A stretch of DNA of 64,000 nucleotides from Flavobacterium sp. SH_e (GCF_025717045.1 NZ_JAOVZN010000003.1:500098-564097), one strand, 5' to 3'; numbered from the stretch's first letter, positions 29,332 to 38,739 are shown. Translations and numbers: made by a program. The notes: generated from the sequence alone by a model not told the origin.

Positions 29332-31749
29332 ATGATGATAAAAGAAAAAAGCAATACTACACTGACATTTGAAGATTTCAAAACTGAGGTATTGAATGAC
29401 TATAGAATCGCTGTAACAAGCCGTGAATGTAGCCTTTTAGGTCGAAAAGAAGTATTAACAGGAAAAGCTAAATTTGGAATTTTTGGCGATGGAAAAGAAG
29501 TTCCACAGCTAGCAATGGCAAAAGCTTTTAAGAATGGAGACTTCCGTTCTGGATACTATCGCGATCAAACTTTTATGATGGCTATTGGCGAATTGGATGC
29601 AAAACAATTTTTCGCTGGTTTGTACGGTCATACTGATTTAGCTTTCGATCCTATGTCTGCGGGAAGACAAATGGGCGGACACTTTGTAACGCACAGTTTA
29701 AACGAAGACGGTTCTTGGAAAGACTTAACAAAACAAAAAAATTCTAGTTCAGATATATCTCCAACTGCTGGGCAAATGCCTAGATTATTAGGTTTAGCAC
29801 AAGCATCAAAAATATATAGAGAAGTTGACGGAATCACAATCAAAGACAAGTTTTCTGTTAACGGAAATGAAGTAGCTTGGGGAACTATTGGTAACGCAAG
29901 CACTTCTGAAGGTTTATTTTTTGAAACTATAAACGCTGCAGGTGTTCTACAGGTTCCAATGGTTATGAGTGTTTGGGATGATGAATACGGAATTTCTGTT
30001 CATGCTAAACATCAAACAACTAAAGAAAACATCTCTGAAATTTTAAAAGGATATCAACGCGATGAAGATTCTAAAGGTTATGAAATCTTTAGAGTTAAAG
30101 GCTGGGACTATGCCGAATTGGTTTCGACATACGAAAGAGCTGGAGCAATTGCACGCGAAGAGCATATTCCTGTTTTAATTCACGTTAACGAATTAACTCA
30201 ACCACAAGGTCACTCTACTTCTGGTTCTCACGAACGTTATAAAAGTGCAGAAAGACTGGCTTGGGAAAAAGATTTTGACTGTATTCGCCAAATGCGTCTT
30301 TGGATGATTGCAATTAATATTGCTTCGCCAGAAGAATTAGCAGAACTTGATTTCCAATTAAAGAAAGAAGTTCTAGAAGCTAAAAAATATGCTTGGGATG
30401 CTTTCATTAATCCAATTATAGAAGAACAAAAAAAACTTCTTAATTTATTAGAACAAATTGCTGAAGCAAGCATTGATCATAAAGATAGAATCAAAAAATT
30501 AATCTCTGAATTGGCTGCAATTAAAGCGCCTTTAAAAAAGGAATTATTGGTTTATGCTAGAAAGATTCTTCGTTTTATTGAAGTTCCAAATAGCAAAGTT
30601 ATTTTATCAAACTGGATAACTGGATTCCTGAATGAAACTCAAGAAAAATTCAGCAGCAATCAGCATTCAGAATCGGCTAAAAATGTATTTTCAGTAGAAA
30701 AAGTACTTCCAAAATATTCAGAAAATGCAAAACCAGATTTGGATGGAAGAATGATTTTGCGTGATAATTTTGATGCTTTATTCGCGAAATATCCTGAAAC
30801 TTTAATTTTCGGTGAAGATGTTGGAAACATCGGAGACGTAAATCAAGGTCTTGAAGGTATGCAGGAAAAATACGGAGAACTTCGTGTTGCCGATGTGGGA
30901 ATTCGTGAAGCGACTATTATTGGTCAAGGAATCGGAATGGCTTTAAGAGGTTTACGTCCGATTGCTGAAATCCAGTATTTAGATTATCTATTGTACGCTA
31001 TTCAAATCATGAGTGATGATTTAGCCACTTTACAATATAGAACTGTTGGAAAACAGAAAGCGCCATTAATCATTAGAACCCGCGGACACCGTTTAGAAGG
31101 AATCTGGCATTCTGGTTCTCCAATGGGAATGATTATCAACGCAATTCGCGGAATTCACGTTTTGGTTCCAAGAGACATGACACAAGCTGCTGGTTTTTAT
31201 AACACTTTGTTAGAATGTGACGAACCTGCTTTGGTGATCGAATGCTTGAACGGATATCGTTTAAAAGAGAAAACGCCTCTAAATTTTGGTGAATTTAAAA
31301 CGCCAATTGGAGTTGTAGAAACTTTAAGAGAAGGTTCTGATATTACTTTAGTTTCTTACGGATCAACTTTAAGATTGGTTATCCAAGCGGCTAATGAATT
31401 AGCAGAAAAAGGAATTGAGTGTGAAGTTATCGATGTTCAATCTTTACTTCCTTTTGATATTAGCAAAGACATCGTAAAAAGTATTGCTAAAACAAACCGT
31501 CTTTTAGTAATTGATGAAGATGTTCCTGGAGGAGCTTCAGCATTTATTTTGCAACAGATTTTAGAAGAACAAGATGCATACAAACATTTGGATAGCAAGC
31601 CACAGACTTTAGCTGCTAAAGCACACAGACCTGCTTACGGAACTGATGGTGATTATTTCTCTAAACCTTCTGCAGAAGATATTTACGAGAAAATTTACGA
31701 TATGATGAACGAAGTTAATCCTTCAAAATATCCTGCTTTATACCAGTAA
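29332..31749 (+). CDS. Fused alpha-beta 2-oxoacid dehydrogenase E1
   Basis: 805-residue single-chain E1, in other bacteria made from two genes. Residues about 1-350 are the E1-alpha, thiamine-diphosphate part (GRQMGGHFVTH, then IGNASTSEGLFFETINAA with the SEG line of the cofactor loop). Residues about 470-800 are the E1-beta part (FGEDVGNIGDVNQGLEGM, VADVGIREATIIGQGIGMAL, RTRGHRLEGIWHSGSPMG, DEDVPGGASAFI). A Lys/Glu-rich linker joins them. The substrate is most likely a branched-chain 2-oxoacid, or pyruvate. No E2 or E3 gene is adjacent. The start could also be the second Met, at 29335. Confidence 0.88.
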   Translation: MMIKEKSNTTLTFEDFKTEVLNDYRIAVTSRECSLLGRKEVLTGKAKFGIFGDGKEVPQLAMAKAFKNGDFRSGYYRDQTFMMAIGELDAKQFFAGLYGHTDLAFDPMSAGRQMGGHFVTHSLNEDGSWKDLTKQKNSSSDISPTAGQMPRLLGLAQASKIYREVDGITIKDKFSVNGNEVAWGTIGNASTSEGLFFETINAAGVLQVPMVMSVWDDEYGISVHAKHQTTKENISEILKGYQRDEDSKGYEIFRVKGWDYAELVSTYERAGAIAREEHIPVLIHVNELTQPQGHSTSGSHERYKSAERLAWEKDFDCIRQMRLWMIAINIASPEELAELDFQLKKEVLEAKKYAWDAFINPIIEEQKKLLNLLEQIAEASIDHKDRIKKLISELAAIKAPLKKELLVYARKILRFIEVPNSKVILSNWITGFLNETQEKFSSNQHSESAKNVFSVEKVLPKYSENAKPDLDGRMILRDNFDALFAKYPETLIFGEDVGNIGDVNQGLEGMQEKYGELRVADVGIREATIIGQGIGMALRGLRPIAEIQYLDYLLYAIQIMSDDLATLQYRTVGKQKAPLIIRTRGHRLEGIWHSGSPMGMIINAIRGIHVLVPRDMTQAAGFYNTLLECDEPALVIECLNGYRLKEKTPLNFGEFKTPIGVVETLREGSDITLVSYGSTLRLVIQAANELAEKGIECEVIDVQSLLPFDISKDIVKSIAKTNRLLVIDEDVPGGASAFILQQILEEQDAYKHLDSKPQTLAAKAHRPAYGTDGDYFSKPSAEDIYEKIYDMMNEVNPSKYPALYQ

Positions 31750-31767
31750 AATAAGATTTTTAGATAT

Positions 31768-31799
31768 TAAAAAAGCTCCAAGAATTTGGAGCTTTTTTT
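31768..31799 (+). terminator. Intrinsic terminator after E1 gene
   Basis: Stem AAAGCTCCAA / TTGGAGCTTT with a short loop and a T-run, 19 bp after the stop codon. Confidence 0.88.
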
Positions 31800-31826
31800 G
31801 TTTTTACCCAAAGTGTTCACACAGTT

Positions 31827-31927
31827 TTGTCATTTCGACGAAGGAGAAATCTCCATAAGCAGCTCGACAAAGATTGATCAGCATTGTGGAGTTTCTCGCG
31901 GAGATTTCTCCTTCGTCGAAATGACAA
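31827..31927. repeat. Long perfect inverted repeat, 28-bp arms
   Basis: Left arm 31827-31854 and right arm 31900-31927 are perfect reverse complements (core CATTTCGACGAAGGAGAAAT). The 45-bp centre has secondary partial pairing. It sits between the E1 gene and kdsB, which are convergent, in noncoding DNA. It looks like a REP/BIME-type palindrome and not a simple terminator. Confidence 0.9.
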
Positions 31928-31953
31928 GATTGTGGATAATGTTATTCAAATAA

Positions 31954-32688
31954 TTAAATATCCTTCAACATCGCTCTCGCTCTTTCCAAGTCCTCAGCCG
32001 TATCAATACCAATTCCAACATGAGATGTCTCAACCATTTTGATGCGTTTTCCGAACTCTAAATAACGTAATTGCTCTAACTTCTCAGAAGCTTCTAAAGA
32101 TTTCATTGGAAGGCTATAAAAGTCTAATAAAGCCTGTTTTCTGAAAGCATAAATTCCGATATGCTGAAAATATCGTACTCCAACATTTTTCTCTCTAGGA
32201 TACGGAATTACAGAGCGTGAAAAGTATAATGCAAACTGTGACTGATCTACCACAACTTTTACATTATTTGGATTATTGATTTCGTCTTCATTTGTAATTT
32301 CGCGCATTAACGAAGCCAAATCAATTTTCTTATCAGGATCATTTTTAAAGACCGATAAAACTTGCGCCAAAGGTTCTGCTTCTGTAAAAGGTTCATCACC
32401 TTGAACATTTACTACAATGTCAACATCAAGATTCGCAACTGCTTCTGCAATACGGTCGCTTCCAGATTCGTGCTCTTTGATGCTCATAATTGCTTTTCCG
32501 CCATTAGAAACAATTTCATCGAAAATCAGATCAGAATCGGTTACTACAAAAACATCATCAAACAATTTTGTAGAAACTGCTGCTTCGTAGGTTCTTAGAA
32601 TTACTGTTTTTCCACCTAAATCCTGCATTAGTTTTGCAGGAAAACGTGTTGAAGCATATCTGGCTGGAATTACCGCTATTATTTTCAT
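31954..32688 (-). CDS. kdsB: 3-deoxy-manno-octulosonate cytidylyltransferase
   Basis: 244-residue enzyme that activates Kdo as CMP-Kdo for LPS inner-core synthesis. The N-terminal CTP-binding line [19 protein letters not shown] is at 3-21. [17 protein letters not shown] and [10 protein letters not shown] (about 94-103, metal-binding Asp) follow, and near the C-terminus [15 protein letters not shown]. The length (244) is normal. It is not in an operon with other Kdo genes here. Confidence 0.96.
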   Translation of the reverse strand: MKIIAVIPARYASTRFPAKLMQDLGGKTVILRTYEAAVSTKLFDDVFVVTDSDLIFDEIVSNGGKAIMSIKEHESGSDRIAEAVANLDVDIVVNVQGDEPFTEAEPLAQVLSVFKNDPDKKIDLASLMREITNEDEINNPNNVKVVVDQSQFALYFSRSVIPYPREKNVGVRYFQHIGIYAFRKQALLDFYSLPMKSLEASEKLEQLRYLEFGKRIKMVETSHVGIGIDTAEDLERARAMLKDI

Positions 32689-32832
32689 TTTTATATTTTA
32701 CTGAGTTTAAAAAACTTAAAATTTAGTAATTTAATTTTCACTGGTTTTTAAGTGTTTGCAAATATGCAAAAATTACTTTTAAATTTTCTGTTTTTCTATT
32801 TCTGTAAAGGATGAAAATCATGTTCAAGAATA

Positions 32833-33645
32833 TTAAACCAAAACTGTAACACGAAGATAAGTTGCTGGAATTAATGTAGAATTTTGATCATTACTTTGGT
32901 TTTGGCTATTAACTAATCCTTCAAGTTTAGCATACAAATCTGAAGTTTTACCATTTTGTTCAGCAGCTTCAAAAGCATTCATAGTTGGACCATAGTACGT
33001 TTTTAATCGATTTAGCCACTCCGAAGGTGGGAATGCTGCTTTAAATGTAAAGGTATCTTTCTCAAAAGAAATATTTTCTTTAGGAACACCCGCATTTGTA
33101 AATCTTTCGATGACGTTATCCTCAATACCCCAAAGCATTGGACTTACAAAACCCTCAGGAGGCGGAGGAGTAAATTCAGCACTAATTTTCAAGATTTGTG
33201 CAATCAACGTTGGATCTCCCGGTATCCAATTACCCATAATAATTTTACCTCCAGGCCGTGTGACACGAACCATTTCTTTGGCAACATCAAAAGGTTTTGG
33301 AGCAAACATTGCTCCGAAAATGCTCATTGTAACATCGTAAGATTGATTCTTCAATTCATTCAAATCGGTTGCGTCACCTTCTTGAAATACAACATTATCC
33401 AACCCTTCTTTTTTTGCTCGAAGATTACCAGCTTCAACTAAATTTCTTGCTATATCAACACCTAAAACATTGGCTCCTAATTTTGCCGAAGGTATTGCGG
33501 TAGTACCATCGCCACAGCCGAGATCTAAAACGTTACTATTTTCTTTAATTCCAATTTTGGCAACCAATTCCGCACCACTTTCTCTCATAGATTCTGCAAC
33601 ACGCGTAAAATCGCCTTTTTCCCATAATGCTTTGTTTGGATTCAT
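32833..33645 (-). CDS. Class I SAM-dependent methyltransferase
   Basis: 270-residue methyltransferase of the UbiE/Methyltransf_11 type. SAM-binding motif I is VLDLGCGDGTTAIPSAKLGANVLGVD-like at about residues 38-63, with the acidic residue closing strand 2. Motif II/III lines are FQEGDATDL and MVRVTRPGGKIIMGNW. A C-terminal region with FTFKAAFPPSEWLNRLK lines resembles small-molecule methyltransferases. Substrate unknown. The gene stands alone between kdsB and the YgiD-like dioxygenase. Confidence 0.85.
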   Translation of the reverse strand: MNPNKALWEKGDFTRVAESMRESGAELVAKIGIKENSNVLDLGCGDGTTAIPSAKLGANVLGVDIARNLVEAGNLRAKKEGLDNVVFQEGDATDLNELKNQSYDVTMSIFGAMFAPKPFDVAKEMVRVTRPGGKIIMGNWIPGDPTLIAQILKISAEFTPPPPEGFVSPMLWGIEDNVIERFTNAGVPKENISFEKDTFTFKAAFPPSEWLNRLKTYYGPTMNAFEAAEQNGKTSDLYAKLEGLVNSQNQSNDQNSTLIPATYLRVTVLV

Positions 33646-33948
33646 CTTAGTTTTATCAGTGATTATAGTGCTGATGCCGCACTCTTACTTAATTTGTAAA
33701 CATCTTCTATCGTTTTTTAAATTATCACCAGTTAATCCACAAAAGGCATTTAAAAAACTACTTAAAAAGAAGAAAGAAACCAAACAATCAACTGATAAAC
33801 AATTACTTATGTAAAAATAAACAAATTTAAATGAAACATTTTACTATCGCATCAATTTATTTTTCAAACAAATTGTGTAGATTATAACTTTTAGGCCATT
33901 ATCAAATAAATTGGAAACGATTGGGAAACGATTTAAAAACAAATACTA
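33646..33948. other. 303-bp intergenic region
   Basis: AT-rich and noncoding, upstream of the methyltransferase and downstream of the YgiD-like gene, both on the minus strand. On the minus strand, TAAATTTG (33829-33822) is a possible -7 box with a TTG at 33855-33853, but the spacing of 23 bp is long and the leader would be about 180 bases. GGAAACGATT is repeated twice near 33912-33932. No gene was recognised. Confidence 0.45.
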
Positions 33949-34779
33949 TTACAATATTTTTACCGAAGTCATACTCAACGAACCTGCCAAAAGTTTATCG
34001 TTAAACAATTCCAATTCATCCTTTTGATCTTTTAAACCTAAAGTATATAATAATGGCAGATAATGTTCTGGTGTTGGAACTGCTAATTGAATGGCTTTAT
34101 TCATTTTTTCGAAATCAATTAATGGCTGGAAATTCCCATCTAATAAATAATTATTTACGGTTTCTCTTGCTTCAATTGCCCAGTCGTAACCATAATTGTC
34201 TTTGTCAAAATTTCTAAAATCGACCATTCTAAGATTATGGACAATATTACCGCTTCCGATAATTAAAACGCCTTTGTAGCGAAGTGCTTGCAGTTTCTGA
34301 GCCAATTCGAAATGATATTGTCCCGATTTGGTGTAATCTATACTCAGCTGAATAACAGGAACATCAGCATTTGGATATAAATGTTTAATTACGCTCCAAG
34401 CGCCATGATCTAATCCCCAATGTTCGTCTAATTCGACCATGACTGGATCTAAAATCTTCTTAGTTTCAGCTGCCAATTCTGGACTTCCTTTTGCGGGATA
34501 TTGCACATCAAAAAGTGCTTGCGGAAAACCTCCAAAATCATGAATCGTTCTTGGCATTTCCATCGAAGTAACTTTTGTTCCTTTTGTAAACCAATGCGCA
34601 GAAACACATAAAATAGCATTTGGCTGCGGAAGTGTTTTTGCCAAATCTCGAAATCCAGTCACAAATTGATTTTCTTCAATAGCATTCATGGGACTGCCGT
34701 GTCCTAAAAACAGAACTGGCATTTTATCGGTATTCGAAAACTTAGATGAGATCGAATGTAAATCGTTTAGTGTTGTCAT
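33949..34779 (-). CDS. 4,5-DOPA dioxygenase extradiol-like protein (YgiD)
   Basis: 276-residue class III extradiol ring-cleavage dioxygenase family protein. Metal-binding and active-site lines are visible: LFLGHGSPMNAI (about 23-34), SAHWFTKGT (about 62-70), GLDHGAWSVIKHLYP (about 119-133) and IGSGNIVHNLRM (about 174-185). The family opens catechols such as L-DOPA, but most bacterial members have no proven substrate. It stands alone and is preceded by the palindromic repeat at 34797. Confidence 0.88.
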   Translation of the reverse strand: MTTLNDLHSISSKFSNTDKMPVLFLGHGSPMNAIEENQFVTGFRDLAKTLPQPNAILCVSAHWFTKGTKVTSMEMPRTIHDFGGFPQALFDVQYPAKGSPELAAETKKILDPVMVELDEHWGLDHGAWSVIKHLYPNADVPVIQLSIDYTKSGQYHFELAQKLQALRYKGVLIIGSGNIVHNLRMVDFRNFDKDNYGYDWAIEARETVNNYLLDGNFQPLIDFEKMNKAIQLAVPTPEHYLPLLYTLGLKDQKDELELFNDKLLAGSLSMTSVKIL

Positions 34780-34796
34780 TGTTTAGATTTTTTTTT

Positions 34797-34983
34797 GCCA
34801 CAGATTAGAATGATTAAAAAGATTTTTATTGCACTTTAAAATTTTTCACGCAGATTTTGCAGATTGAGCTGATATCAATTTAAAAAACGATTTCAAAAAA
34901 TCTGCTCAATCTGCAAAATCTGCGTGAAACAAAAATGCGTTTTACTTTGTAATAAATCTGTGGAAATCATTTTAATCTGTGGC
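34797..34983. repeat. Nested double palindrome in intergenic region
   Basis: The outer arms GCCACAGATTAGAATGATT (34797-34815) and 34965-34983 are complementary except at one position. The inner arms 34844-34869 and 34904-34929 are perfectly complementary over 26 bp, with core CGCAGATTTTGCAGATTGAG. The nested geometry fills almost the whole gap between two minus-strand genes. The ATCTGC-type motif recurs at 54617-54677. Confidence 0.9.
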
Positions 34984-34989
34984 TAAAAT

Positions 34990-36399
34990 TTATTCCTCAA
35001 AACTCTCGTCTTTAAATCCTATCAAATATAGCTTATTTTTGGCACGTGTCATGGCGGTATAAAGCCATCTAATATAATCAGTATCAATGCCGTTGGGCAG
35101 AAATGGCTGTTCGATAAAAACCGTATTCCACTGCCCGCCTTGCGATTTATGACAGGTTATCGCGTAAGAGAATTTCACCTGCAAACCGTTAAAATATTCG
35201 TTTTCTTTTACCTTCTGAAATCTTTTATATTTAGTCGGTTCATCTTCATAATCTTTCATCACCTCTTCATACAAACGATTAGATTCTTCATAGGTTAATG
35301 AAGGCGATTCGCTTGTTAAAGTATCTAAAATTAAAACCGTTTCAAAAGGCTTTTGCTCTGGATAATCGACCATTCTGATTTTTACTTTCGCAAACTTAAA
35401 TCCGTACAATTCTCTTATTCCGAAAAGTTCTAAAACCTCAATAATATCTCCGTTGGCAATAAATCCAGCTTCATCAGTTTCTTTCAGCCAGAAATAATTG
35501 TTTTTTACGACCATTAAAAAATCACCAACTGAAAGTTCACTTTCTTTAAATAAAATTCGGCTTCTTATTTGTTCATTGTATTGATTCGCTCTTTTATTTG
35601 AACGAACAATAAATGCGGTATCTTCAATACTATAATTGCTATACGCGGTATTAATCGCGTCCTGAATATCATAACCATCAGTCAATCGAACGATATCTTT
35701 AAACTTCTTTACATTGAATTTAAATTCGGTTATAAAACTTTCTTTCAGCAATTCACGCAATTCTGTAGCATTGTATAAAATCCCTGAACTTTCTTCCTGA
35801 CGCATTACTTCGTCCAACTCGATATGTTCGATTTCTTTATCGTAATGCACACCAAGAGTCTGAATATCAAGCGCTGGACTAATATCTAAATTCACAGGAG
35901 GCAACTGTGCCGTATCTCCCAAAAGTATCATTTTACAATTTTGGCCTGAATATACATAATTAATCAAGTCGTCCAAAAGCGAACCGCTGTCCAATGTGCT
36001 GTCTGAAATCATCGAAGCCTCGTCGACGATAAAAATGGTATTTTTATGCTTGTTTACTTGTTTGGTAAAAGCGACTCCTCCGCCAGAAGATTTCTTTGGA
36101 AAATAAATCTTTTTATGAATTGTAAATGCTGGATTATTCGAATAATTGGCAATTACTTTTGCGGCGCGTCCCGTTGGTGCAAGCAAAACGTATTTTTTGT
36201 TGATGTCGGCTAAATTATTCACAATAGTCGAAATAACGGTCGTTTTTCCAGTTCCAGCATATCCTTTCAAAACGAAAATTGTATCATTTTGAGGTTCGGT
36301 TAAAAAAATCGCAATTTTCTGAAAAAAAATATCCTGTTTGTAAGTTGGGGCAAAAGGAAATCGTTTTTGTAAGATACCGTAAAACTGTGCAGAATTCAT
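34990..36399 (-). CDS. RecD-like ATP-dependent DNA helicase (SF1)
   Basis: 469 residues from the ATG at 36399; the frame extends 16 codons further up, but that stretch lies in repetitive DNA. Superfamily 1 helicase: Walker A VLKGYAGTGKTTVIS (about 42-56), motif Ia APTGRAAKVI, Walker B TIFIVDEASMISD (about 118-130), motif III ILLGDTAQLPPV, and C-terminal motifs SYAITCHKSQGGQW and YTAMTRAKNKLYLIG. It resembles the RecD2/UvrD_C_2 group and acts alone, not as RecBCD. Likely role: DNA repair or recombination, 5'-3' unwinding. There are no recB/recC neighbours. Confidence 0.88.
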   Translation of the reverse strand: MNSAQFYGILQKRFPFAPTYKQDIFFQKIAIFLTEPQNDTIFVLKGYAGTGKTTVISTIVNNLADINKKYVLLAPTGRAAKVIANYSNNPAFTIHKKIYFPKKSSGGGVAFTKQVNKHKNTIFIVDEASMISDSTLDSGSLLDDLINYVYSGQNCKMILLGDTAQLPPVNLDISPALDIQTLGVHYDKEIEHIELDEVMRQEESSGILYNATELRELLKESFITEFKFNVKKFKDIVRLTDGYDIQDAINTAYSNYSIEDTAFIVRSNKRANQYNEQIRSRILFKESELSVGDFLMVVKNNYFWLKETDEAGFIANGDIIEVLELFGIRELYGFKFAKVKIRMVDYPEQKPFETVLILDTLTSESPSLTYEESNRLYEEVMKDYEDEPTKYKRFQKVKENEYFNGLQVKFSYAITCHKSQGGQWNTVFIEQPFLPNGIDTDYIRWLYTAMTRAKNKLYLIGFKDESFEE

Positions 36400-36739
36400 A
36401 AAGTAATATTGAAACACAAAGGTCGTTTTTTTTAATGGCAATGACAAAATTCAATTTCAATGGCAATTTGAATGACAATCTCAATGACAAAAGCAATTTC
36501 AATTTCAAAATTAAAAGCAAGTTTTAAAACTCAAATTCATCTACAACCTTAAACAGCTCATAATAAACAAAATGATAATATTCTGCTAACTTTCTTGTAA
36601 TATTAAATTTTGAAATTGCAACTTAATTAAGTCCTTTTCATTGATATTGAAATTGACATTGTTATTTTTTTTATTTGTAAGTTTGTGGTCGCTTAAATTC
36701 TTTCTTGATTTAAAACAGGTAACGAATTGTAAATCAACT
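36400..36739. repeat. Intergenic region with degenerate CAAT-type repeats
   Basis: 340 bp between the divergent helicase gene and the DUF3822 gene. From about 36434 to 36510 it contains short degenerate direct repeats of the type AATGGCAAT / TCAATTTCAA / AATGACAATC. The stretch near 36640-36665 (TTGATATTGAAATTGACATT) is roughly their inverted complement. Promoters for both genes must lie here; I see no clear one. The open frames through it are low-complexity and judged noncoding. Confidence 0.6.
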
Positions 36740-37561
36740 ATGTCATTACAAAATACTAACATTACTTCAAAAAATTACAGAAAACTTTCTATTCAGGTTT
36801 CACTGACTGGATTTTCATATTGCTGTTTTGATACTTTAAACAATATTATAATTTCTTTCAAAGAAATAAAATTTGACACGTCAACTAAAACTGCAAAAAT
36901 TGAAGATTTATTCAACGAAGCATTCAAGAATAATCCTGAATTGAAAGAGACTTACGACGAAGTAATGGTTATTCATAATAACAATCTTTCGACTTTTGTA
37001 CCAACTGCTTTGTTTGATGAAAACTATTTAGGAAGTTATCTGCAATACACTACAAAAGTATTTGAAACGGATTTTTTCACTTTCGATCAAATTCCAAATT
37101 ATCAAATGAATTCTGTTTATATTCCATACATAAACATCAATAATTTTTTGATTGACAATGTGGGATCGTTTGATTATAAACATGCTAATACTATTTTGGT
37201 GGAAAAAATTCTGGACAATTCTCGTAATAATGACGATAAAAAAATGATAGTGAATTTTAACCCTGATAATTTCGAAATTATTGTGGTGCAAAATCAAAAG
37301 CTTCTGTTATTCAATTCTTTTGAATATCAAACACCAGAAGATTTCATTTATTATATTTTGTTTACAGCAGAACAATTAAGTTTAAATCCAGAAAGTTTTA
37401 AATTAGAATTATTGGGAACAATTACAGAAAATGACCCTTATTTTGAAATTGCTTACAAATATGTTCGCCATATTTCTTTTCTAGACGTTGCTAAACTTAA
37501 GGAAAAGAATAATTTTACAACTGCTCAAAATCAAAAACATTATATCTTATTTCAATCATGA
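36740..37561 (+). CDS. DUF3822 family protein (actin-like ATPase fold)
   Basis: 273 residues from the ATG at 36740 (MSLQNTNITSKNYRK); the frame extends 33 codons upstream as a hydrophobic stretch, but the family start fits here. DUF3822 proteins are Bacteroidota-specific. The TSKNYRKLSIQVSLTGFSYC start and the later EIIVVQNQKLLLFNSFEYQTPEDFIYY lines (pattern near residues 205-235) resemble an actin/PilM-like fold. The function is unknown. The stop codon overlaps the rsmD start (ATGA at 37558-37561), so translation is coupled; the pairing of these two genes is common in the phylum. Confidence 0.82.
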   Translation: MSLQNTNITSKNYRKLSIQVSLTGFSYCCFDTLNNIIISFKEIKFDTSTKTAKIEDLFNEAFKNNPELKETYDEVMVIHNNNLSTFVPTALFDENYLGSYLQYTTKVFETDFFTFDQIPNYQMNSVYIPYININNFLIDNVGSFDYKHANTILVEKILDNSRNNDDKKMIVNFNPDNFEIIVVQNQKLLLFNSFEYQTPEDFIYYILFTAEQLSLNPESFKLELLGTITENDPYFEIAYKYVRHISFLDVAKLKEKNNFTTAQNQKHYILFQS

Positions 37562-38163
37562 GAATCATTTCAGGAAAATACAAAGGACGCAGAATTTTTC
37601 CGCCAAAAAATCTACCTGTGAGGCCAACAACTGATATGAGTAAAGAAGCATTATTTAATGTTTTGAATAACCATTTTAGTTTTGACAGCTTAAAGGTTTT
37701 AGATTTATTTTCGGGAACAGGAAACATTAGTTACGAATTCGCTTCACGCGGAAGCGCACCAATTACCTCTGTTGATGGCGATTTTGGATGCGTTAAATTC
37801 ATTAAACAAGTTTCATCAGAATACGATTTTGATATTGCTGCAACTAAAAGCGATGTTTTTAAATTCTTAGAAAATTCTAAAACGACTTACGATATTATTT
37901 TCGCAGATCCGCCTTACGGATTAGATCAGGCAACTTTTGAAAAAATTGTTTCGACCGTTTTTGAAAGAGGTTTACTTGAAGATGATGGAATGATGATTAT
38001 TGAGCATTCAAAATATACAAAACTTGAGCACATGAGTAATTTCTCGTTTCAGAAAAGTTACGGCGGCTCTTATTTTAGTTTTTTTGAACTAAATTCAACC
38101 GACGATGATGAAGAATTGCCTCATGATAATTCTATAAAAGAATCTGAAGAAGACGAAGGATAG
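37558..38163 (+). CDS. rsmD: 16S rRNA (guanine966-N2)-methyltransferase RsmD
   Basis: 201-residue rRNA methyltransferase. The N-terminal line RIISGKYKGRRI and RPTTDMSKEALFN are family hallmarks. SAM motif I is VLDLFSGTGNISYEFASRG (about 47-65), and the catalytic motif is ADPPYG (about 118-123). The last ~25 residues are an unusual acidic tail (DDDEELPHDN, EESEEDEG-like) that is not needed for catalysis. It overlaps DUF3822 by 4 bp and ends at a strong terminator. Confidence 0.92.
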   Translation: MRIISGKYKGRRIFPPKNLPVRPTTDMSKEALFNVLNNHFSFDSLKVLDLFSGTGNISYEFASRGSAPITSVDGDFGCVKFIKQVSSEYDFDIAATKSDVFKFLENSKTTYDIIFADPPYGLDQATFEKIVSTVFERGLLEDDGMMIIEHSKYTKLEHMSNFSFQKSYGGSYFSFFELNSTDDDEELPHDNSIKESEEDEG

Positions 38164-38176
38164 TCTTCCCATATAA

Positions 38177-38211
38177 TAAAAAAAAGCCCTTGTAAATTAC
38201 AAGGGCTTTTT
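38177..38211 (+). terminator. Intrinsic terminator after rsmD
   Basis: Stem AAAGCCCTTGTAA / TTACAAGGGCTTT with a two-base loop and a T-run. Confidence 0.92.
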
Positions 38212-38302
38212 GCATAATTAAATTGTCTTAAACTATCATAAATAAATCTTTTAGAGACTCTTTGAGAAAGTCTATTCTGCTTTTTTTGTAAAAAATTTTT
38301 TT

Positions 38303-38734
38303 ATGAAAAAACTAATTTTACTTTTTACATTTATTTCTTTGGCTTCATGTTCGCATGATGCGGATGTTCATGATTACAAAGAAGAAAAAAATTATCAGGG
38401 TCCAAGATACATGGATCCTCCGGCTTGGATTCAGGGAACTTGGATGGATGATAAACAAAGAGCATTTAAATTCACTCAAGACGATTTATTGTACAAATAT
38501 CCTATGCAGAATTTTATTTCTACAAGTGATGAAATCTATGATTATGAAAGTAAATATTGGAAAGAATATGAACAATATCAAAATCCAAATGTACAAGAGG
38601 TCGAATTAATTGATTATTATAGTCTAAAATATAATTGTTATGGAGCTCCTAGCAAAAAATTCATGTTTACAAGAATCTCAGAGAATCAAATTGAATCAAC
38701 CGGTTTTATGCCAGGAATTTATACTAAACAATAA
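38303..38734 (+). CDS. Small hypothetical lipoprotein
   Basis: 143 residues. Residues 1-16 are a lipoprotein signal with lipobox LASC (Cys16), so it is lipid-anchored. The mature part is acidic and aromatic, with DPPAWIQGTWMDDKQRAFKF at about residues 36-55; the pattern (short lipoprotein, GTWxxD line, FTRISENQIE near the end) recalls lipocalin-like lipoproteins of Bacteroidota, but no family can be assigned. Single-gene unit, closed by the terminator it shares with the convergent barrel gene. Confidence 0.72.
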   Translation: MKKLILLFTFISLASCSHDADVHDYKEEKNYQGPRYMDPPAWIQGTWMDDKQRAFKFTQDDLLYKYPMQNFISTSDEIYDYESKYWKEYEQYQNPNVQEVELIDYYSLKYNCYGAPSKKFMFTRISENQIESTGFMPGIYTKQ

Positions 38735-38739
38735 AATAA

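Noticed and set aside
31827..31927. Inverted repeat as the ends of an insertion sequence
   Set aside because: Only 45 bp lie between the arms, with no transposase and no target-site duplication that I can see.
33470..33814. A 114-codon plus-strand ORF overlapping the methyltransferase start
   Set aside because: Overlaps the conserved SAM-binding region in antisense and ends in Lys-rich noncoding DNA; no promoter or family.
36400..36447. Sixteen-codon N-terminal extension of the RecD-like helicase
   Set aside because: It runs into repetitive CAAT-type DNA, and the ATG at 36399 begins a normal helicase N-terminus.
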